Source: an uncultured Pseudobdellovibrionaceae bacterium
GTDB lineage: Bacteria > Bdellovibrionota > Bdellovibrionia > Bdellovibrionales > JAMPXM01
Reading direction: 5' to 3'
Length of the DNA stretch: 14,830 nt
NCBI GenBank assembly: GCA_934277865.1
Contig: CAKQVW010000031.1
Coordinates: 1-14,830 of the forward strand
Position 1 is the first letter of the stretch. The number at the start of each line of letters is the position of its first letter. Of the stretch, positions 14,675 to 14,830 are shown in pieces. Made by a program: the position numbers and the translations under genes. The notes below the pieces were generated by a model, which was not told the origin of the DNA, made no database searches, and saw nothing but the letters and a program-made list of their open reading frames with translations.

Positions 14675-14830
14675 CTAAAAATGACGGAGCCCAGCTCGGT
14701 CCAGAAACTGACCCAATGCGGACTTCACCTTTTCATGAGATCGAGCAGAGCCGCTGCCGTTGTTCTCCAGTGTGATCGCGTTGTGGGGGGTCTGATCAGA
14801 TTCTGACAACACCACCTGGGTCCTCACCAC
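14675..14830 (-). CDS. C-terminal end of an unrecognised protein (5' end outside window)
   Basis: The minus-strand frame is open from the right edge to TAG at 14675-14677, 51 residues ending DRAGLRHF. The segment is polar and ends with a helix-like SALGQFLDRAGL. It converges with the channel gene with 21 nt between stops, a normal gene arrangement. Codon usage is like that of the neighbours. There is too little sequence to name a family, and an open frame of this length could still be chance. Confidence 0.45.
   Translation of the reverse strand: MVRTQVVLSESDQTPHNAITLENNGSGSARSHEKVKSALGQFLDRAGLRHF

Noticed and set aside
1..14830. CRISPR arrays, insertion sequences, integrase genes or attachment sites near the tRNA
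   Set aside because: No regularly spaced repeats, transposase-like frames or tRNA 3'-end duplication were found; the window looks like stable chromosome.

Overview
The window reads as a piece of chromosome from a Gram-negative proteobacterium-like organism of medium-to-high GC. The block tgt-yajC-secD-secF-recJ, the outer-membrane-type beta-barrel, the lipoproteins and the c-type cytochromes all suggest a diderm of the old 'deltaproteobacterial' radiation, possibly Bdellovibrionota. That placement is inferred from gene order and protein style only; no 16S gene or other taxonomic marker is present.

Left part (1-8538, all minus strand): a tightly packed series that could be one long transcription unit. 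Read in the direction of transcription it runs: a 640-residue helical-repeat regulator with two winged helices (8538-6616), a small exported protein overlapping it by ATGA (6619-6065), tRNA-guanine transglycosylase tgt, then yajC, secD and secF of the SecDF-YajC translocase accessory complex, and the exonuclease gene recJ, whose 3' end lies outside the window. A strong terminator-like hairpin sits on the 5' end of recJ.

Middle part (8543-11824, plus strand): a divergent four-gene operon. It encodes a mono-heme lipoprotein cytochrome, a di-heme lipoprotein cytochrome, a YceI-family periplasmic protein and a 387-residue protein with an N-terminal CxxCH site followed by an apparent outer-membrane beta-barrel. 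The last protein recalls the fused cytochrome-porin plan of Cyc2. The set looks like an envelope electron-transfer module. The 126-bp gap between it and the regulator gene holds an elaborate set of direct and inverted repeats, a good candidate operator region. This module is the most likely undescribed system in the window.

Right part (11827-14830): queA on the minus strand (the step after Tgt in queuosine synthesis) meets the cytochrome operon tail to tail with 2 bp between stops. Upstream of queA is a G/U-rich leader ending in a textbook hairpin plus T7, which is either the terminator of a two-gene mini-operon of tiny proteins (76 and 51 residues) or an attenuator for queA. Then come a good sigma-70-type promoter, a tRNA-Leu(GAG) gene with encoded CCA, a six-TM voltage-gated-type potassium channel with a zinc ribbon starting 9 nt after the tRNA, and the C-terminal end of an unrecognised minus-strand gene.
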